From positions 1-64,000 of the forward strand of contig CAIMTJ010000093.1 of assembly GCA_903844385.1 (NCBI GenBank): a DNA stretch of 64,000 bases, in the 5' to 3' direction. The notes beneath the pieces were generated by a model. It was not told the DNA's origin and made no database searches. It worked only from the letters and a program-made list of their open reading frames with translations. Positions 10,003-19,790 of this stretch are shown here, piece after piece (the stretch's first letter is position 1; each line of letters opens with the position of its first letter). The DNA comes from an uncultured Burkholderiales bacterium (GTDB lineage: Bacteria > Pseudomonadota > Gammaproteobacteria > Burkholderiales > Burkholderiaceae_C). The position numbers and the translations under genes are program-made.

Positions 10003-10536
10003 TCAATGCACCGATTGAATCGAGCCCAAGCGGCGAATCAATTGAAAGACCAAATCGGTTTGCATGTTTTGGTAGAGGAGCTCCTCTTCCATCTCTTTGG
10101 CCAGCACCGCGGTTTCATCAAAGCTGATGTCGCGTTTTTGAACCATCTCGGCGTCGGAGATTTTTTCATACCCCTCGGGGTTGCGCGCTTGAAAGAGCAC
10201 ACGGTAGCGCAACTGGAACTCCCGGATGGCGCCACTGGAGGTTCGCCCCAAGATCACCTTTTCCTTGACCGCCGCGTTCAAGTCGAGAATCAACTCCGCG
10301 CGGGCGAGTTCACGCGGATCCGTGATCACTTCCAGTGCTGGCGTCTGGTGCAGCACTCGCATGAGCTCGAGCGCAAAGGGCGTCGAGACCTGTCCGTTGA
10401 TGAACAGCGTGGAGAACACAAAACGCGGCGGGCGGCGCAACTCAAAGCCACACCCCGTGAGCCCCAGCGTTGCCACCCCCATGGGCAAGCTCGGCAACCA
10501 AACCCATGAGCGCAAGAAGTGGCGGCGTGAGTGCAT
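10003..10536 (-). CDS. lptE: LPS-assembly lipoprotein LptE
   Basis: Outer-membrane lipoprotein that plugs the LptD barrel and helps insert lipopolysaccharide. The 177-residue precursor has a twin-arginine-like start (MHSRRHFLRSW), a hydrophobic stretch, and a lipobox LTGC with Cys near residue 29. The mature start CGFELRRPP matches the family pattern CGFxLR. The leuS-lptE-holA gene order supports the call. It lies 14 bp downstream of the leuS stop. Confidence 0.92.
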   Translation of the reverse strand: MHSRRHFLRSWVWLPSLPMGVATLGLTGCGFELRRPPRFVFSTLFINGQVSTPFALELMRVLHQTPALEVITDPRELARAELILDLNAAVKEKVILGRTSSGAIREFQLRYRVLFQARNPEGYEKISDAEMVQKRDISFDETAVLAKEMEEELLYQNMQTDLVFQLIRRLGSIQSVH

Positions 10537-10550
10537 GGCTTTGATGTGTC

Positions 10551-13262
10551 CTAGATGACCACGTTGACCAAGCGATTGGGCACGACAATGACTTTCTTGG
10601 GCGGCTTGCCTTGGGTGAGCTTGAGCGTCACCTCATGCGCCAAGGCGGCTTGTTCCACCTCCTCTTTCGTGGCCGAGACACTCACCACCAATTGCCCTTT
10701 GAGCTTGCCGTTGATTTGCAGCACCAACTCCACAACGTCACGCTCGAGTGCGTCTTCGCGAACCTCGGGCCAAGGCGCGTCAAGCAAAGGACCCGCCGTG
10801 GACTCCAAGCCAAGGGCCTGCCACAGGTGCTGGGACACGTGCGGGCACACCGGCGACAAGACCCGAAGCAAGACCCCAAAACACTCCACCCACACCGCTT
10901 GACCCAGCGGCTGGTGAAGGTCCAGTTTCGCTTGCTCCAAGGCGTTGAGCATTTTCATGAGGGCCGAGACCACCGTGTTGTACTGCATGCGCTCGAAGTC
11001 AAAATTGGCTTGGCGCAGCACCGTGTAGAGCTCTCGGCGCAAGGTTTTGCCCGGCGCACTGGCGCTTTGGAGGGCCAAAGCCGCCGCCAAGGCCTCGGGT
11101 GCCCAAGCTTGCTGCAAGGCCTCGGGGGTGAACGCGTCTCGATGGAGGTAGGCGCACTGCCACACCCGCTTTAAAAACCGAAAACTGCCCTCCACCGCTT
11201 GGTCATTCCACTCCAAAGTGGCCTCAGGGGGTGCCGTGAACATGGTGTAGAGCCGCGCCGTGTCAGCGCCATATTTCTCGATCAAGGCCTGGGGGTCGAC
11301 ACCGTTGTTCTTGCTCTTACTCATGGTGCCCACGCCCTCGTAATTGACGACGTAGCCCGCAGGGTGACCGGCAAACGGCTTGGTCAAGGTCGCGTGTGTC
11401 ACGCGCCCGCTCGCGTCTGGGATGTTTTCAACATCTTCGGGCCAGAAATACTCCACGCCACCTTGCGGGGTTTTTTGCGAATAAATGTGATTGAGCACCA
11501 TGCCTTGGGTGAGCAGTTGTGTGAAGGGCTCGTCGACCTTCACGAGTCCCAAGTCGCGCATCACTTTGGTCCAAAACCGTGCATAAAGCAAATGCAAAAT
11601 CGCGTGCTCAATGCCACCGATGTACTGGTCCATGGGCATCCAGTAGTCCGCCCCGCTGGCCACCATGTGCTCGTTGTCGTGGGGGTCACAGTAGCGCATG
11701 AAGTACCAAGACGAGTCGACAAAGGTGTCCATGGTGTCGGTCTCGCGCCGAGCGCTCACCCCACACACGGGACAAACAACCCCCTGGTGAAAGCCCTCGT
11801 GGTGGATCAAGGGGTTGGCGCTGCCATCGGGAATGCAGTCCAGCGGCAACACGACGGGGAGGTCTTTTTCCGGCACCGGCACTGCGCCATGCTCAGGACA
11901 ATGGATGATGGGGATGGGGGTGCCCCAATAGCGTTGGCGGGAAATGCCCCAGTCTCTGAGCCGCCAGGTGGTTTTGGCCTCCCCCAGCCCCTTGGCCTGC
12001 AAGGCCCGCGTGACCGCGTCCACACAGGCCTCAAAGGCCAAGCCATCCAACACGCCAGAGTTCACCGCAACGCCAGTGCCTTTGATCGCATAAGCGTCGT
12101 GCCAAGTGGTCTTGTCAAAGGCCTCACTCGCGCAGGCCGTGCCTGGCACATGCACGACTGGTTTGATCGCCAAGTTGTACTTGAGCGCAAACGCAAAATC
12201 GCGCTCATCGTGGGCGGGCACACCCATGACAGCGCCGTCGCCATAGCCCATGAGCACATAGTTGCCCACCCAAACCGCCACCGGCTCACCACTCAAGGGG
12301 TGGGTGACCACCAGACCCGTGTCCATGCCCTCTTTGTCTTTCAAGGCCAATTCGGCTTCGGTGGTGCCGCCCCTTTGGCACGAGGCGATGAAGGCGGCGA
12401 GTGCCGGCTGGGTCTTGGCAGCGTGCACGGCCAAGGGGTGCTCGGGCGCCACGGCGCAAAAACTCACCCCCATGATGGTGTCGGCACGGGTGGTGAAGAC
12501 ATGCATGAGCCCTTGACCAATCAAGTCACCTTGTTCATCGCGGATGTCATGGGGAAAGGCAAAACGCACACCGACACTTTTGCCTATCCAGTTGTCTTGC
12601 ATGAGCTTCACGCGCTGCGGCCAGCCCGGCATGAGATCGTCCCTCACAAACTCCAGCAACTCCTCGGCATATTGGGTGATGGCCAGGTAGTAGCCGGGAA
12701 TTTCTCGCTTTTCCACCACCGCACCCGTTCTCCAGCCCTTGCCGTCAATGACTTGCTCGTTGGCCAGCACCGTTTGATCAACAGGATCCCAATTGACCAC
12801 TTGGGTCTTGCGGTAGGCCAAGCCTTTGTCGAGCATTTTCAAGAACAACCACTGATTCCAGCGGTAGTAACTCGGGTCACAGGTGGCGACTTCTCGGCTC
12901 CAATCGATGGCCAAGCCCATGCCCAACATTTGCTTTTTCATGTAGGCGATGTTGTCGTGTGTCCACGCCGCTGGGGGGACCTTGTTTTTCAAGGCGGCAT
13001 TCTCCGCCGGCAACCCAAAGGCGTCCCAGCCCATGGGCATCAAGACGTTGTAGCCCTTCATGCGCAGGTGGCGACTGAGCATGTCGTTGATGGTGTAGTT
13101 TCTGACGTGGCCCATGTGCAATTTGCCACTGGGGTAGGGCAACATGGAGCAAGCGTAGTACTTGGGTCGCTGGCTGTCTTGGCTGACTTTGAACGCTTGC
13201 GACTGCCTCCACTGGGCTTGAATGGCGGGCTCAATGTCGCTGGGGTTGTATTTTTCTTGCAT
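10551..13262 (-). CDS. leuS: Leucyl-tRNA synthetase
   Basis: Class I aminoacyl-tRNA synthetase that charges tRNA-Leu and edits mischarged product. About 903 residues when begun at the ATG at 13260-13262 ([18 protein letters not shown]), the usual family N-terminus; an in-frame start ten codons upstream is unlikely. The HIGH motif is HMGHVRNY (as [11 protein letters not shown]), the KMSKS motif is TMSKSKNN, and the CP1 editing domain with TTRADTIMG and [16 protein letters not shown] lies between them. The C-terminal domain ends [15 protein letters not shown]. Confidence 0.97.
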   Translation of the reverse strand: MQEKYNPSDIEPAIQAQWRQSQAFKVSQDSQRPKYYACSMLPYPSGKLHMGHVRNYTINDMLSRHLRMKGYNVLMPMGWDAFGLPAENAALKNKVPPAAWTHDNIAYMKKQMLGMGLAIDWSREVATCDPSYYRWNQWLFLKMLDKGLAYRKTQVVNWDPVDQTVLANEQVIDGKGWRTGAVVEKREIPGYYLAITQYAEELLEFVRDDLMPGWPQRVKLMQDNWIGKSVGVRFAFPHDIRDEQGDLIGQGLMHVFTTRADTIMGVSFCAVAPEHPLAVHAAKTQPALAAFIASCQRGGTTEAELALKDKEGMDTGLVVTHPLSGEPVAVWVGNYVLMGYGDGAVMGVPAHDERDFAFALKYNLAIKPVVHVPGTACASEAFDKTTWHDAYAIKGTGVAVNSGVLDGLAFEACVDAVTRALQAKGLGEAKTTWRLRDWGISRQRYWGTPIPIIHCPEHGAVPVPEKDLPVVLPLDCIPDGSANPLIHHEGFHQGVVCPVCGVSARRETDTMDTFVDSSWYFMRYCDPHDNEHMVASGADYWMPMDQYIGGIEHAILHLLYARFWTKVMRDLGLVKVDEPFTQLLTQGMVLNHIYSQKTPQGGVEYFWPEDVENIPDASGRVTHATLTKPFAGHPAGYVVNYEGVGTMSKSKNNGVDPQALIEKYGADTARLYTMFTAPPEATLEWNDQAVEGSFRFLKRVWQCAYLHRDAFTPEALQQAWAPEALAAALALQSASAPGKTLRRELYTVLRQANFDFERMQYNTVVSALMKMLNALEQAKLDLHQPLGQAVWVECFGVLLRVLSPVCPHVSQHLWQALGLESTAGPLLDAPWPEVREDALERDVVELVLQINGKLKGQLVVSVSATKEEVEQAALAHEVTLKLTQGKPPKKVIVVPNRLVNVVI

Positions 13263-13385
13263 GACCACAAAGGATAAGAGAGAAAGGCCCATCCAGTGGG
13301 CCCGAGAGCGGCATCAGGGCCGAGACGGCCCAGCGCCACCCGCACGGTGAAGGAGTGTCTATTTTAGCGACTCAAGACCCTGGGC

Positions 13386-14201
13386 TCACGGCTCTTGCAA
13401 GCCGAGCACGTCAAACATGTCAAAAAGTCCCTGGGTTTTGTCGGCCAAAAACCGCGCTGCTCGCAAGCTGCCCTGGGCATAGGTGCTGCGAGACGAGGAC
13501 TTGTGGGTGATTTCGATGCGCTCACCCTCACCCGCAAACAGCACCGTGTGGTCGCCCACAATGTCGCCACCGCGCACCGTGGCAAAGCCAATGCTCCTGG
13601 GCACCCTTGCCCCGGTATGGCCGTGTCGGGTAAAGACGCCATGGGTGCTCAAGTCACGCTGGCTGGCTTGGGCCACCACCTCGCCCATTTTGAGAGCCGT
13701 GCCTGAGGGCGCGTCCACCTTGTGGCGGTGGTGCGCCTCAATGATCTCGACATCGTAGTCCTCGTCCAAGCTCTTGGCGGCCAAGGCCAGGAGCTTCAAG
13801 GTGACATTCACACCCACACTCATATTGGGCGCCATCATGATGGCGATCCCTTGGCTGGCGGCGCGAATGCGTTGGGTCTCCTCGTCACTAAAACCAGTGG
13901 TGCCAATCACCATCTTCACATGCAGTCGTTGACAAATCGCCAAGTGCGCGAGCGTGCCCTCAGGACGGGTGAAGTCGATCAAACAATCCGCCCCTTGCAA
14001 GGCCTCCTCGGCTCGATCGCTCACCAAGACCGCGGTGCTCAAGCCCAACCATTGACCCGCATCTTGTCCCAGTAAGCGCGATCCCGCCATATCGATGGCC
14101 GCACTGAGCTTCAAATCGGTGCTTGCACAAACCGCTTGGATGAGCATTTGGCCCATGCGGCCACCCGCTCCGGCGATGGCAATGCGTAGGGGTTGGGTCA
14201 T
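13386..14201 (-). CDS. dapB: 4-hydroxy-tetrahydrodipicolinate reductase
   Basis: NAD(P)H-dependent reductase of the diaminopimelate and lysine pathway. The 271-residue protein has the dinucleotide motif [11 protein letters not shown] at the N-terminus and the active-site signature [16 protein letters not shown] near residue 155. The ATG at 14199-14201 is preferred because AGGAG lies at a good distance upstream; a GTG three codons earlier would sit on top of that ribosome site. It is followed by leuS 123 bp away and preceded by bamE on the same strand. Confidence 0.96.
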   Translation of the reverse strand: MTQPLRIAIAGAGGRMGQMLIQAVCASTDLKLSAAIDMAGSRLLGQDAGQWLGLSTAVLVSDRAEEALQGADCLIDFTRPEGTLAHLAICQRLHVKMVIGTTGFSDEETQRIRAASQGIAIMMAPNMSVGVNVTLKLLALAAKSLDEDYDVEIIEAHHRHKVDAPSGTALKMGEVVAQASQRDLSTHGVFTRHGHTGARVPRSIGFATVRGGDIVGDHTVLFAGEGERIEITHKSSSRSTYAQGSLRAARFLADKTQGLFDMFDVLGLQEP

Positions 14202-14315
14202 CGGGGGCACTCCTGGTGAGATGAAACAAGGATACGCGACGGTCGAGTTGATCCGTGATGAGGGCCCAGCGCCAACAAGACCCGGGCGGTCACACCAACG
14301 CGATCCTCAGACCAT

Positions 14316-14912
14316 TCAGGGCGACTCCAGAGGGGGAAACTGGGCACTCACCGCGGTGGCATTGAGCAAATCGATGCTGGCCTCACTGCCCGCAAGCGAG
14401 CCTGGAGCCTGGGGGAGTGGCTTAAACGGCGCCAACTGCTCAGGCGTGGCCGTGAGGGGCGGGATTTTGGCGGTCGAGGGGCGGCGAATATCAATGCGCG
14501 CCGCAAATTCGGCCTCAGTGGGCAAGGGGTCGGCTTCATAGCGTGTCATGGCGTCGTTTTCAAAAAACACCGCCAGTCGGCGCTGCTGGATGGGTTCGTT
14601 GTGACGCCGAATGGTGAAGGCATAGTCCCAGCGGTTGCCATGGAATAAACTCTCGATCAAGGGCGTGCCCAACACCTCCTTGATTTGGTTCTTGCTCATA
14701 CCGGGGCGGATCACCTGAATTTGCTCTTGGGTCACCACATTGCCCTGAATGAGCTCAATGCGGTAGGGATTGATGTTGGCCACGAGTCGGTTCAAGGGCT
14801 CATCGACAAAGGAGCACGCGCCTAAGACCAGCACGGCAGCGCCGAGCAAGGCCGCCAACAGCCCACGATTCGGGTGCAGGCCATGTTTGCGGTTTCGGGT
14901 GTGTGATTGCAT
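14316..14912 (-). CDS. bamE: Outer-membrane assembly lipoprotein BamE (SmpA/OmlA), extended C-terminus
   Basis: Accessory lipoprotein of the BAM complex that folds beta-barrel proteins into the outer membrane. The signal peptide ends in the lipobox LGAC (Cys near residue 33), followed by PYRIELIQGNVVTQEQIQ and the BamE core RPGMSKNQIKEVLGTPLI and FHGNRWDYAFT. The core ends near residue 125. The remaining 70 or so residues are Pro/Ala-rich and without recognised fold, making this protein (198 residues) much longer than E. coli BamE (about 113). It is divergent from fur, as in many betaproteobacteria. Confidence 0.92.
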   Translation of the reverse strand: MQSHTRNRKHGLHPNRGLLAALLGAAVLVLGACSFVDEPLNRLVANINPYRIELIQGNVVTQEQIQVIRPGMSKNQIKEVLGTPLIESLFHGNRWDYAFTIRRHNEPIQQRRLAVFFENDAMTRYEADPLPTEAEFAARIDIRRPSTAKIPPLTATPEQLAPFKPLPQAPGSLAGSEASIDLLNATAVSAQFPPLESP

Positions 14913-15010
14913 GTCAATCCAACGTTGGGATAAAGCTATGATGGGGGCATTGTAGCGAACACCCAGCCTAGCGCTTCGGACTTTTTCAACCCACCAGCAA
15001 AGACCACGCC

Positions 15011-15451
15011 ATGACGCCCTTGCTTGACCTCAAAACGACTGGCCTCAAAGCCACCTTGCCACGACTGAAGATTTTGGAGTGGTTTCAACGCGGCGAGCAT
15101 CGGCACATGACGGCCGAGGATGTTTACCGCATTGCCCTCACCGAAAACATCGACATCGGCTTGGCCACCGTCTACCGCGTGCTCACTCAGTTTGAACAAG
15201 CGGGGCTGTTGAGCCGCTCGCACTTTGAAAGCGGTAAAGCGGTGTTTGAGCTCGACCAAGGCCAGCACCATGACCACTTGGTGTGCTTGGACTGTGGCCG
15301 TGTGGAGGAGTTTTATGAGCCTCAAATTGAGCAATTGCAAAAATCAATTGCTCAACACAAAGGCTTTGAGCTCGCCGACCACGCCTTGAGTCTTTATGCG
15401 CACTGCAGCACCAACCCCTGCCCTCACCGCCTCGACAACCGCGCGCCATGA
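15011..15451 (+). CDS. fur: Ferric uptake regulator Fur
   Basis: Iron-responsive dimeric repressor. 146 residues, normal length. The winged helix carries the recognition stretch NIDIGLATVYRVLTQFEQAG. The metal and dimer domain shows HHDHLVCLDCGRVEEF, with the CxxC zinc pair, and a C-terminal HCSTNPCPH with the second Cys pair. The gene is transcribed away from bamE across a 98-bp intergenic region. No upstream Fur box was convincing by eye. Confidence 0.96.
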   Translation: MTPLLDLKTTGLKATLPRLKILEWFQRGEHRHMTAEDVYRIALTENIDIGLATVYRVLTQFEQAGLLSRSHFESGKAVFELDQGQHHDHLVCLDCGRVEEFYEPQIEQLQKSIAQHKGFELADHALSLYAHCSTNPCPHRLDNRAP

Positions 15452-15561
15452 GCGTCATGCGCGCCATGCGCTGCCTCAGGCCTACTGAGGCTAGGGCTCC
15501 TACTCATTGAACCTGCACGCCAGCTTTGAAAGCGGCTTGATCACACGCTGCTGCGTTCACG

Positions 15562-16326
15562 CTAGGCTGACTTGAACCGCCGCTGGGTCAAATGCAGGGC
15601 CAAGACATAGGCCATCACGGTGTAGGCAAGGATGGCCAGCAAGGCCACGCTCGCCGCTTGGGGCCACTGGCCCAAAAATAGCGGGCGAAACACTTCAATG
15701 ACCAAACTGAGCGGCAGCCACGCAGCGACCCCTTGCAACCAATGGGGCAGTTGCTCGCGGGGGAAAAAGACCCCACTTAAAAACATCATCGGGGTCAAAA
15801 ACAAGGTGAAGTAATAAGTGAAAAAATCATACCCCTTGGCCAAGGCGTTGAAGATCAAAGCGATGGCGCTGAACATGACCGAGGCCAAGACCAGCACGCC
15901 CCAGGCCAACAGCACATGCGCCTGCCCCAGTAGCCCCATCAAGGCCATCACCACAAAGATGGCACTCACACTGAAAATCGCCTTGAAGGCCGCCCACAGC
16001 ATCTCGGCCATCACGATGTCTTCGAGCAAGATGGGGGCATTCAAAATCCCGTCCCAGGTGCGCTGCACCGACATGCGCGAAAACACCGAATAAAGCGCCT
16101 CAAAACTCGCCGCATTCATGGCACTCATGCAGATATAGCCACTCGCCACAAAGTTCAAATAAGGCACCGCGCCACGCGGCGTTTGGATCTCACCCACCAA
16201 AGACCCCAGGCCATAGCCAAAGGCGGCGAGCCACATGAGGGGCTCGGCAATGTTGCCAAGCAAACTGGGGATGGCGAGTTTTCTCCAAACGAGAAAATTG
16301 CGCATAAAAACAGGCCAAAACCGCAT
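15562..16326 (-). CDS. ABC-2 type transporter permease (NodJ-like)
   Basis: Inner-membrane permease of an ABC exporter. The 254-residue protein has about six hydrophobic segments and the NodJ-type motifs FVASGYICMSAMN and FFTYYFTLFLTPMMFLSGVFFP. The ATG at 16324-16326 overlaps the stop of the ATPase gene by one base (TGATG); a GTG one codon earlier is possible. It works with the adjacent NodI-like ATPase. Despite the resemblance to nodulation factor exporters, such pairs are widespread in Burkholderiales and there is no nod gene here; the substrate is unknown. Confidence 0.87.
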   Translation of the reverse strand: MRFWPVFMRNFLVWRKLAIPSLLGNIAEPLMWLAAFGYGLGSLVGEIQTPRGAVPYLNFVASGYICMSAMNAASFEALYSVFSRMSVQRTWDGILNAPILLEDIVMAEMLWAAFKAIFSVSAIFVVMALMGLLGQAHVLLAWGVLVLASVMFSAIALIFNALAKGYDFFTYYFTLFLTPMMFLSGVFFPREQLPHWLQGVAAWLPLSLVIEVFRPLFLGQWPQAASVALLAILAYTVMAYVLALHLTQRRFKSA

Positions 16327-17324
16327 CACGAGCCCTCCCGCATTTGACGCCCCGTGAGCTTGAGGAACAAGTCCTCCAAGTTCGCCGGTCGGTGCAAAAT
16401 CCTGACTCGCGGATACGCCTGCAAGGCGTGCAACAAGCCCGACACCTCATGGGCGTAAAAGAACACGGTCTCGCCGCTTTTTTCAACGCGCTCAGCATGG
16501 GGTTGCAGTGCGGCCAAGTCCGCTTCTTGCCACTCAACACCATAGGCCTCGACCACATGGGCCTCCAAATGCGCTGCAATCAAGGCCTGTGGGCTGCCTT
16601 GCGCAATGATCTGCCCTTGGTCCAAGACCACCAAGCGGTCGCACAGTCTCTCGGCCTCGTCCATGAAGTGGGTGGTGAGCAAAATCGATTTGCCCGACTG
16701 CACGAGTTGCTGCAAGCGCTCCCACATCAAATGCCGGGCCTGGGGGTCTAGTCCCGTGGTGGGTTCGTCCAAGACGAGCAATTGGGGATTGTTGATCAAG
16801 GCGCGTGCCAAGCTCAGCCGCCGCTTCATGCCGCCTGACAAAGCCGCGGGCTTGTCTTGGGACTTGGTGGTGAGGGCGGCAAACGCCAAGAGCTCAGGGA
16901 TGCGAGTCTTCAAAAGCGCCTTGGGCAGCCCAAAATAGCCGCCAAACACCGCCAAATTTTCCACACACGTGAAGTCCGGATCCAGGGTGTCGAATTGACT
17001 CACCACCCCCAAGTGCGATTTGATCAAGAGCGCATCCCTGGGCATTTCACCACCAAAGGCGCGGATGTGACCTTCTTCGGGGCTCAAGAGTCCGAGCAGC
17101 ATCTTGAGCGTTGTGGTTTTGCCCGCCCCGTTGGGGCCAATCACCCCCAAACACTCGCCGGGGAATATCTCAAAACTCACCCCCTTGATCACCTGCAGGC
17201 TTCCAAACGACTTGACCAAGCGCTCGCATTGCAGCAAAGGCTCGCGCTCGCCCGAGTACGCTGTCACGGCGGGTTGCTGCTGGTGTGCGAACGCCCCGCT
17301 TGACACAGGGGTCGGCCCACTCAA
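16326..17324 (-). CDS. ABC transporter ATP-binding protein (NodI/CcmA-like)
   Basis: Nucleotide-binding subunit of an ABC-2 exporter. Walker [16 protein letters not shown] near residue 68, Q-loop [13 protein letters not shown], signature [16 protein letters not shown], Walker [18 protein letters not shown] and the switch His in [15 protein letters not shown] are all intact. The C-terminal extension of about 90 residues is of the NodI/DrrA kind. The annotated start is a TTG overlapping the hprK stop (TTGA). A GTG about 20 codons downstream is an alternative, because the first 30 residues look non-conserved. It is coupled to the permease downstream. Confidence 0.88.
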   Translation of the reverse strand: MSGPTPVSSGAFAHQQQPAVTAYSGEREPLLQCERLVKSFGSLQVIKGVSFEIFPGECLGVIGPNGAGKTTTLKMLLGLLSPEEGHIRAFGGEMPRDALLIKSHLGVVSQFDTLDPDFTCVENLAVFGGYFGLPKALLKTRIPELLAFAALTTKSQDKPAALSGGMKRRLSLARALINNPQLLVLDEPTTGLDPQARHLMWERLQQLVQSGKSILLTTHFMDEAERLCDRLVVLDQGQIIAQGSPQALIAAHLEAHVVEAYGVEWQEADLAALQPHAERVEKSGETVFFYAHEVSGLLHALQAYPRVRILHRPANLEDLFLKLTGRQMREGS

Positions 17325-18277
17325 GGCAACTCTCCGAGGTGCATGGCTTGGCGGTGGCGCAACAAAAAGTCGTCGTAGGTGTTGATGCCACGCAGCTGCA
17401 AAATCGTGTTTCTCACCGCCGCTTCCACCAACACCGCGATGTTGCGCCCGGCAACGACTTGAATCACCACTTTGCGCACGGCAATGCCCAGCACATCCTG
17501 GGTCAAGGGCTCATGGGGCAAGCGGTCATAGTCACGCTCCAACGTTTCTCGCCGCACCAAGTGCACAATGAGCTTTAAGCGCATTTTGCGACGGACCGCG
17601 GTTTCTCCAAAAATTGCCCGAATGTCCAACAAACCAATGCCGCGCACTTCCAGCAAGTTTTGCAAGAGCTCCGGACAACGCCCCTCGATGGTGTTTTGGT
17701 TGATTCGGTACAAATCCACCGCATCGTCCGCCACCAGTCCATTGCCCCGAGAGATGAGCTCCAGCCCCAACTCGCTTTTGCCCAGTCCCGACTCGCCAGT
17801 GATCATGACACCGAGCCCCAAAATATCCATGAACACGCCGTGCATGGTGGTGCGGTCGGCAAAGTGTTTGGACAAATAGGCGCGCAACACATCGATCACA
17901 TAGGCCGAGGGCTCTGGGGTGATGAACAAGGGAATTTGGGCGCGGTCGCACAGCGCAATGAGCTTTGGAGGTGGGGTCTGGCCGTCGGCAATCACCAGCA
18001 CCGGTGGGGTCAAGGTGACGATGCGCCCGATGCGCCGCTCGCTGTCCTCGGCCGTGTCGCGGGTGAGGTAGGCGACTTCTCGCTCACCCAACAATTGCAG
18101 CCGATACGGGTGGATGTAATTCAAATACCCCACCAAATCGGCGCCGGAGCGCGCTTGTCGCACCATCACTTCATCAAAACGGCGATCCGATGCATTGAGC
18201 CCGGCCACCCATTGCCAATGCAATTTATCTTTGAAGTCTTCAAACAAGACCACGGCACTCACGACATTGGGCTTCAA
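17321..18277 (-). CDS. hprK: HPr kinase/phosphorylase
   Basis: Bifunctional enzyme that phosphorylates and dephosphorylates HPr on serine; in proteobacteria it is part of the regulatory nitrogen-PTS. The P-loop [18 protein letters not shown], the ADDAVDLYR segment after it, and the signature [22 protein letters not shown] are present. There is no in-frame ATG. I chose a TTG at 18275-18277, preceded by GGTGAGGA six bases upstream; it gives a 318-residue product whose N-terminus matches family length. GTG codons at 18319 and 18316 are alternatives. It follows ptsN. Confidence 0.9.
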   Translation of the reverse strand: MKPNVVSAVVLFEDFKDKLHWQWVAGLNASDRRFDEVMVRQARSGADLVGYLNYIHPYRLQLLGEREVAYLTRDTAEDSERRIGRIVTLTPPVLVIADGQTPPPKLIALCDRAQIPLFITPEPSAYVIDVLRAYLSKHFADRTTMHGVFMDILGLGVMITGESGLGKSELGLELISRGNGLVADDAVDLYRINQNTIEGRCPELLQNLLEVRGIGLLDIRAIFGETAVRRKMRLKLIVHLVRRETLERDYDRLPHEPLTQDVLGIAVRKVVIQVVAGRNIAVLVEAAVRNTILQLRGINTYDDFLLRHRQAMHLGELP

Positions 18278-18398
18278 GGCGTCCTCACCAACAAGATCAA
18301 CGGGTTCAAACAACACCACGCAGGCGCACGGCGCACGGCGGCAGGGGGATGGGGCAGCTCGGGTGCTTGGCGCCCAGCATGGTGCGCGAGCATGATCT

Positions 18399-18866
18399 TC
18401 AACTCAATTGAAGGTCAACGCCACCGAGCACCCGCTCGTGCAGTTGCTCGGCACTGGCACAGGTGAGTAAGCCCTCACGCGCCTCTTTTTGCTGAAGCAA
18501 GCCGGCAATATTGGCCAAAATCTCCAAATGACGCTGGGTCGAGGCCTCGGGCACCAGCAAAAAAAACATCAATTTCACGGGCAACTCATCGGGCGCATCA
18601 AACCCAATGGGCTCATCGAGCAAAAAAACCGCCAACAACGGGTTTTTAAGGCCTTTGATCCTGCCGTGTGGAACGGCCACCGCATGCCCCAGTCCGGTCG
18701 AGCCCAGCCTCTCGCGGGCAAACAAGCTGTCAGCAATGCTGGCCCTCGATAGCCCATACAACTCTTCAAACAGCAAGCCCGCCTCTTCAAAGGCGCGTTT
18801 TTTACTGGTGATGTCCAGGCCCACGCGCACGTGAGTCAGGGGCAAGAGTTGGGTGAGACGAGTCAT
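18399..18866 (-). CDS. ptsN: PTS IIA-like nitrogen-regulatory protein PtsN
   Basis: EIIA(Ntr) of the nitrogen-PTS phosphorelay, a regulatory protein that does not transport sugar. 155 residues, with the phosphorylated His in [19 protein letters not shown]. The downstream neighbour hprK, and hpf upstream on the same strand, form the standard hpf-ptsN-hprK order; rpoN, often just before hpf, is absent from this window. Confidence 0.95.
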   Translation of the reverse strand: MTRLTQLLPLTHVRVGLDITSKKRAFEEAGLLFEELYGLSRASIADSLFARERLGSTGLGHAVAVPHGRIKGLKNPLLAVFLLDEPIGFDAPDELPVKLMFFLLVPEASTQRHLEILANIAGLLQQKEAREGLLTCASAEQLHERVLGGVDLQLS

Positions 18867-18972
18867 ATTGGCGTCACATTATGCATCGTGCGCGGGCACA
18901 CTAAAAGCTTTTTCAAAATCACCCAGGACCCCAGGCGTCATTTTTTCCCCACACCCGGCGCCGCCCGGCGAG

Positions 18973-19008
18973 TGGCCCCTCACTTGGCCCCTTACTTGGC
19001 CCCTCACT
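18973..19008. repeat. Three-copy 12-bp tandem repeat between ptsN and hpf
   Basis: Unit TGGCCCCTCACT at 18973-18984, copy two with one change (TGGCCCCTTACT) at 18985-18996, copy three exact at 18997-19008, followed by a partial fourth. It sits in the 212-bp untranslated spacer, where GC-rich sequence could slow or stop transcription between hpf and ptsN. Confidence 0.8.
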
Positions 19009-19078
19009 GGGCTCCAGCGGGGTCCAGCAGGCCCAAGCGCGGCCCATGCGCGAGTGCTGCGCGCCTCTACTCGCCCCT

Positions 19079-19435
19079 TCAGGGCGCGACCAAGCCTTCT
19101 TGCAGTGAGGTGTCTTTTTTCAACGGGGTGTGTTGGTGCTGCTGCACGCGCTCTTTGTGCTTGGCCACTTGGCGATCGAGTTTGTCCACCAACTCATCGA
19201 CCGCGGCATACAAGTCCTCGTGCGAGCTTTGCGCAAACAAGTCCCCCCCGGGCACATGAATTTTGCATTCAGCGGTTTGTCGGCGTTCTTTTTCTTTGCT
19301 GTTTTCGATGCTCAGTATCACTTTGACATCCACGACTTGGTCGAAATGGCGCAAGATGCGCTCCAATTTTTGAACCACATGGTTGTGCAAGGCCTGCGTG
19401 ACTTCGAGGTGGTGACCGCTGATGGTTAAATTCAT
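19079..19435 (-). CDS. hpf: Ribosome hibernation promoting factor, short form
   Basis: Binds the 30S subunit in stationary phase and helps form inactive ribosome dimers. 118 residues, consistent with the short HPF/YfiA class; there is no C-terminal dimerisation domain of the long form. The N-terminus is MNLTISGHHLEVTQALHNHV. The ATG at 19433-19435 is set by a good GGAGG five bases upstream, which rules out the in-frame ATG 13 codons earlier. Its spacing of 212 bp from ptsN is long, so ptsN may have its own promoter. Confidence 0.93.
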   Translation of the reverse strand: MNLTISGHHLEVTQALHNHVVQKLERILRHFDQVVDVKVILSIENSKEKERRQTAECKIHVPGGDLFAQSSHEDLYAAVDELVDKLDRQVAKHKERVQQHQHTPLKKDTSLQEGLVAP

Positions 19436-19790
19436 AAAAGCCTCCGGTGGACATGTAGAGAGATAAAAAAACAACGTGACACAGCCCCACTATGCCCTGA
19501 AGCTTCACCGAATGCAAGAGGCATCCTCGCTGGCGTCGTTTCACAAACACCACGCCGCTGACAGCCACCGCTTCCCTTGCCTTGGTGTTGTCACGAATGG
19601 GGTGCGATAATACTTGCACCTTCACTTTGGAGCTGATCGCTTTGGACACCCCCAGTCTTTGGGGAGTTAATCGCCAGTCCACCCGGTTTTGACGCCCTCG
19701 CGCATCGAAATCCCTGTGCACTCGGCCAATAACTCCCATGTTATTACCCCCCGTTTGCCCTTTGGGTTTCATGCTTAGCAAGGGATTGCC
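19436..19790. other. 355-bp intergenic region between divergent hpf and corA
   Basis: No gene supported. It contains a candidate corA promoter (19582-19611) and a short hairpin CCCC-AGTCTTT-GGGG near 19653-19667 in the presumed corA leader. I looked for a magnesium riboswitch pattern (M-box) and did not recognise one. Confidence 0.5.
19582..19611 (+). promoter_or_regulatory. Candidate extended -10 promoter for corA
   Basis: TTGGTG (19582-19587), an 18-bp spacer, and GATAAT (19606-19611) preceded by TG one base away (extended -10). It would give a leader of roughly 170 bases before corA. By-eye match only. Confidence 0.35.

Noticed and set aside
11199-13277. 692-codon open frame on the plus strand opposite leuS
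   Set aside because: Shadow of leuS; protein is His/Gly/Val-rich without motif.
15562-17324. nodI-nodJ nodulation exporter
   Set aside because: Motifs fit the NodIJ transporter group, but no nod genes or symbiosis context are present.
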